The notes under the pieces are model-generated. The model made no database searches. It had not been told where the DNA came from and worked only from the letters and a program-made list of their open reading frames with translations. Both the position numbers and the translations under genes were made by a program. From an uncultured Bacteroidales bacterium (GTDB lineage: Bacteria > Bacteroidota > Bacteroidia > Bacteroidales > P3), in contig CALCUN010000090.1 in NCBI GenBank assembly GCA_937906975.1, positions 1-6,168 on the forward strand: a stretch of DNA of 6,168 nucleotides, read 5' to 3'. How positions within the stretch are numbered: the stretch's first letter is position 1; every line of letters begins with the position of its first letter. Shown piece by piece: positions 5,963 through 6,168 of this stretch.

Positions 5963-6168
5963 AACAACAAAAATGTTTATTATGATGAAGATGCAAATAA
6001 TTCTAATTCTTTTGTTTAGGCTCCTGTTAGAGCTTCAAATGAAGAATTTGATAAAAGAGTTAGCGCGGCTTTAGATGATTATGGGCAAAGATTAGAAAAA
6101 ATTGAAGAAATTATCAATATATCTAAAAATCAGAATGGAGATATAGAGTTCATATCAAATAATACTTA
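5959..6168 (+). CDS. Partial gene fragment of unknown function with one in-frame TAG, possibly from a TAG-recoding phage
   Basis: A frame with codons beginning at 5960 runs to the window edge, interrupted only by TAG at 6017-6019. Before the TAG it encodes a Tyr/Asn/Asp-rich stretch (YYNNKNVYYDEDANNSNSFV). After it comes APVRASNEEF and a clear heptad coiled coil, FDKRVSAALDDYGQRLEKIEEII, with hydrophobic residues spaced 3-4 apart. Codons on both sides follow the purine-first, pyrimidine-third trend of real genes (AAC, AAT, GAT, GTT, GCT). No ATG, GTG or TTG occurs in frame after the TAG, so the downstream part has no usual start of its own. Read through, it would form one protein. TAG as glutamine is known in crAss-like and some other gut phages that infect Bacteroidota. 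I do not recognise the protein. Alternatives are a pseudogene or two fragments. Both ends are missing. Confidence 0.45.

Noticed and set aside
5973..6074. Short plus-strand ORF beginning MFIMMKMQ, 33 codons
   Set aside because: It is a different frame across the TAG-containing coding-like frame, is low-complexity and hydrophobic by AT-richness, has no ribosome binding site, and lacks any family resemblance.
1..6168. CRISPR array, tRNA, rRNA or insertion sequence
   Set aside because: I found no regularly spaced repeats, cloverleaf-like sequence, rRNA segments, transposase motifs or terminal inverted repeats in the window.

Overview
The window looks like a low-GC Bacteroidota (Bacteroidales-like) fragment. 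The evidence is a PorP/SprF-family outer-membrane protein, a TPR/PD40/OmpA-like envelope protein of the kind that accompanies it, a C-terminal type IX secretion (T9SS) sorting domain, A-rich sense strands, and TAA as the stop codon of all six bacterial genes. The last ~210 bases do not fit this picture and seem to come from another source.

Layout. Bases 1-152 (+) are the C-terminal tail of a T9SS cargo protein. A perfect 23-bp-arm hairpin (148-198) fills the whole space between this gene and the convergent minus-strand genes and should terminate transcription from both sides. From 5958 down to 197 the minus strand is one tightly packed operon-like run, in transcription order: ligA (3' part only), mtaB, an uncharacterised lipoprotein, a PorP/SprF-family protein, and a TPR/PD40/OmpA-like protein. 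The junctions are a 1-nt gap, a 4-nt gap, a 22-nt gap and a 16-nt overlap. I see no internal terminator or convincing promoter. No gene-free stretch exceeds 44 bases.

Functionally, the run joins two housekeeping genes (DNA ligase and a tRNA methylthiotransferase) to three envelope genes. The last two belong to families linked to type IX secretion, and the convergent gene encodes a protein with a T9SS export signal. The lipoprotein may be an envelope partner, but only its position suggests this.

The most unusual region is the right end. LigA reads cleanly from its C-terminus back to the second cysteine of its zinc finger, then stops matching at about 5958. Beyond that, no frame encodes the ligase OB-fold. 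Instead the plus strand carries a coding-like frame (5960-6168) encoding an Asn/Tyr-rich stretch and a heptad coiled coil. It is interrupted only by one TAG at 6017-6019, and no ATG, GTG or TTG follows in frame. This fits a fragment of a TAG-recoding gut phage (for example crAss-like) joined to the bacterial contig, by assembly chimera or real insertion. A pseudogene cannot be excluded.
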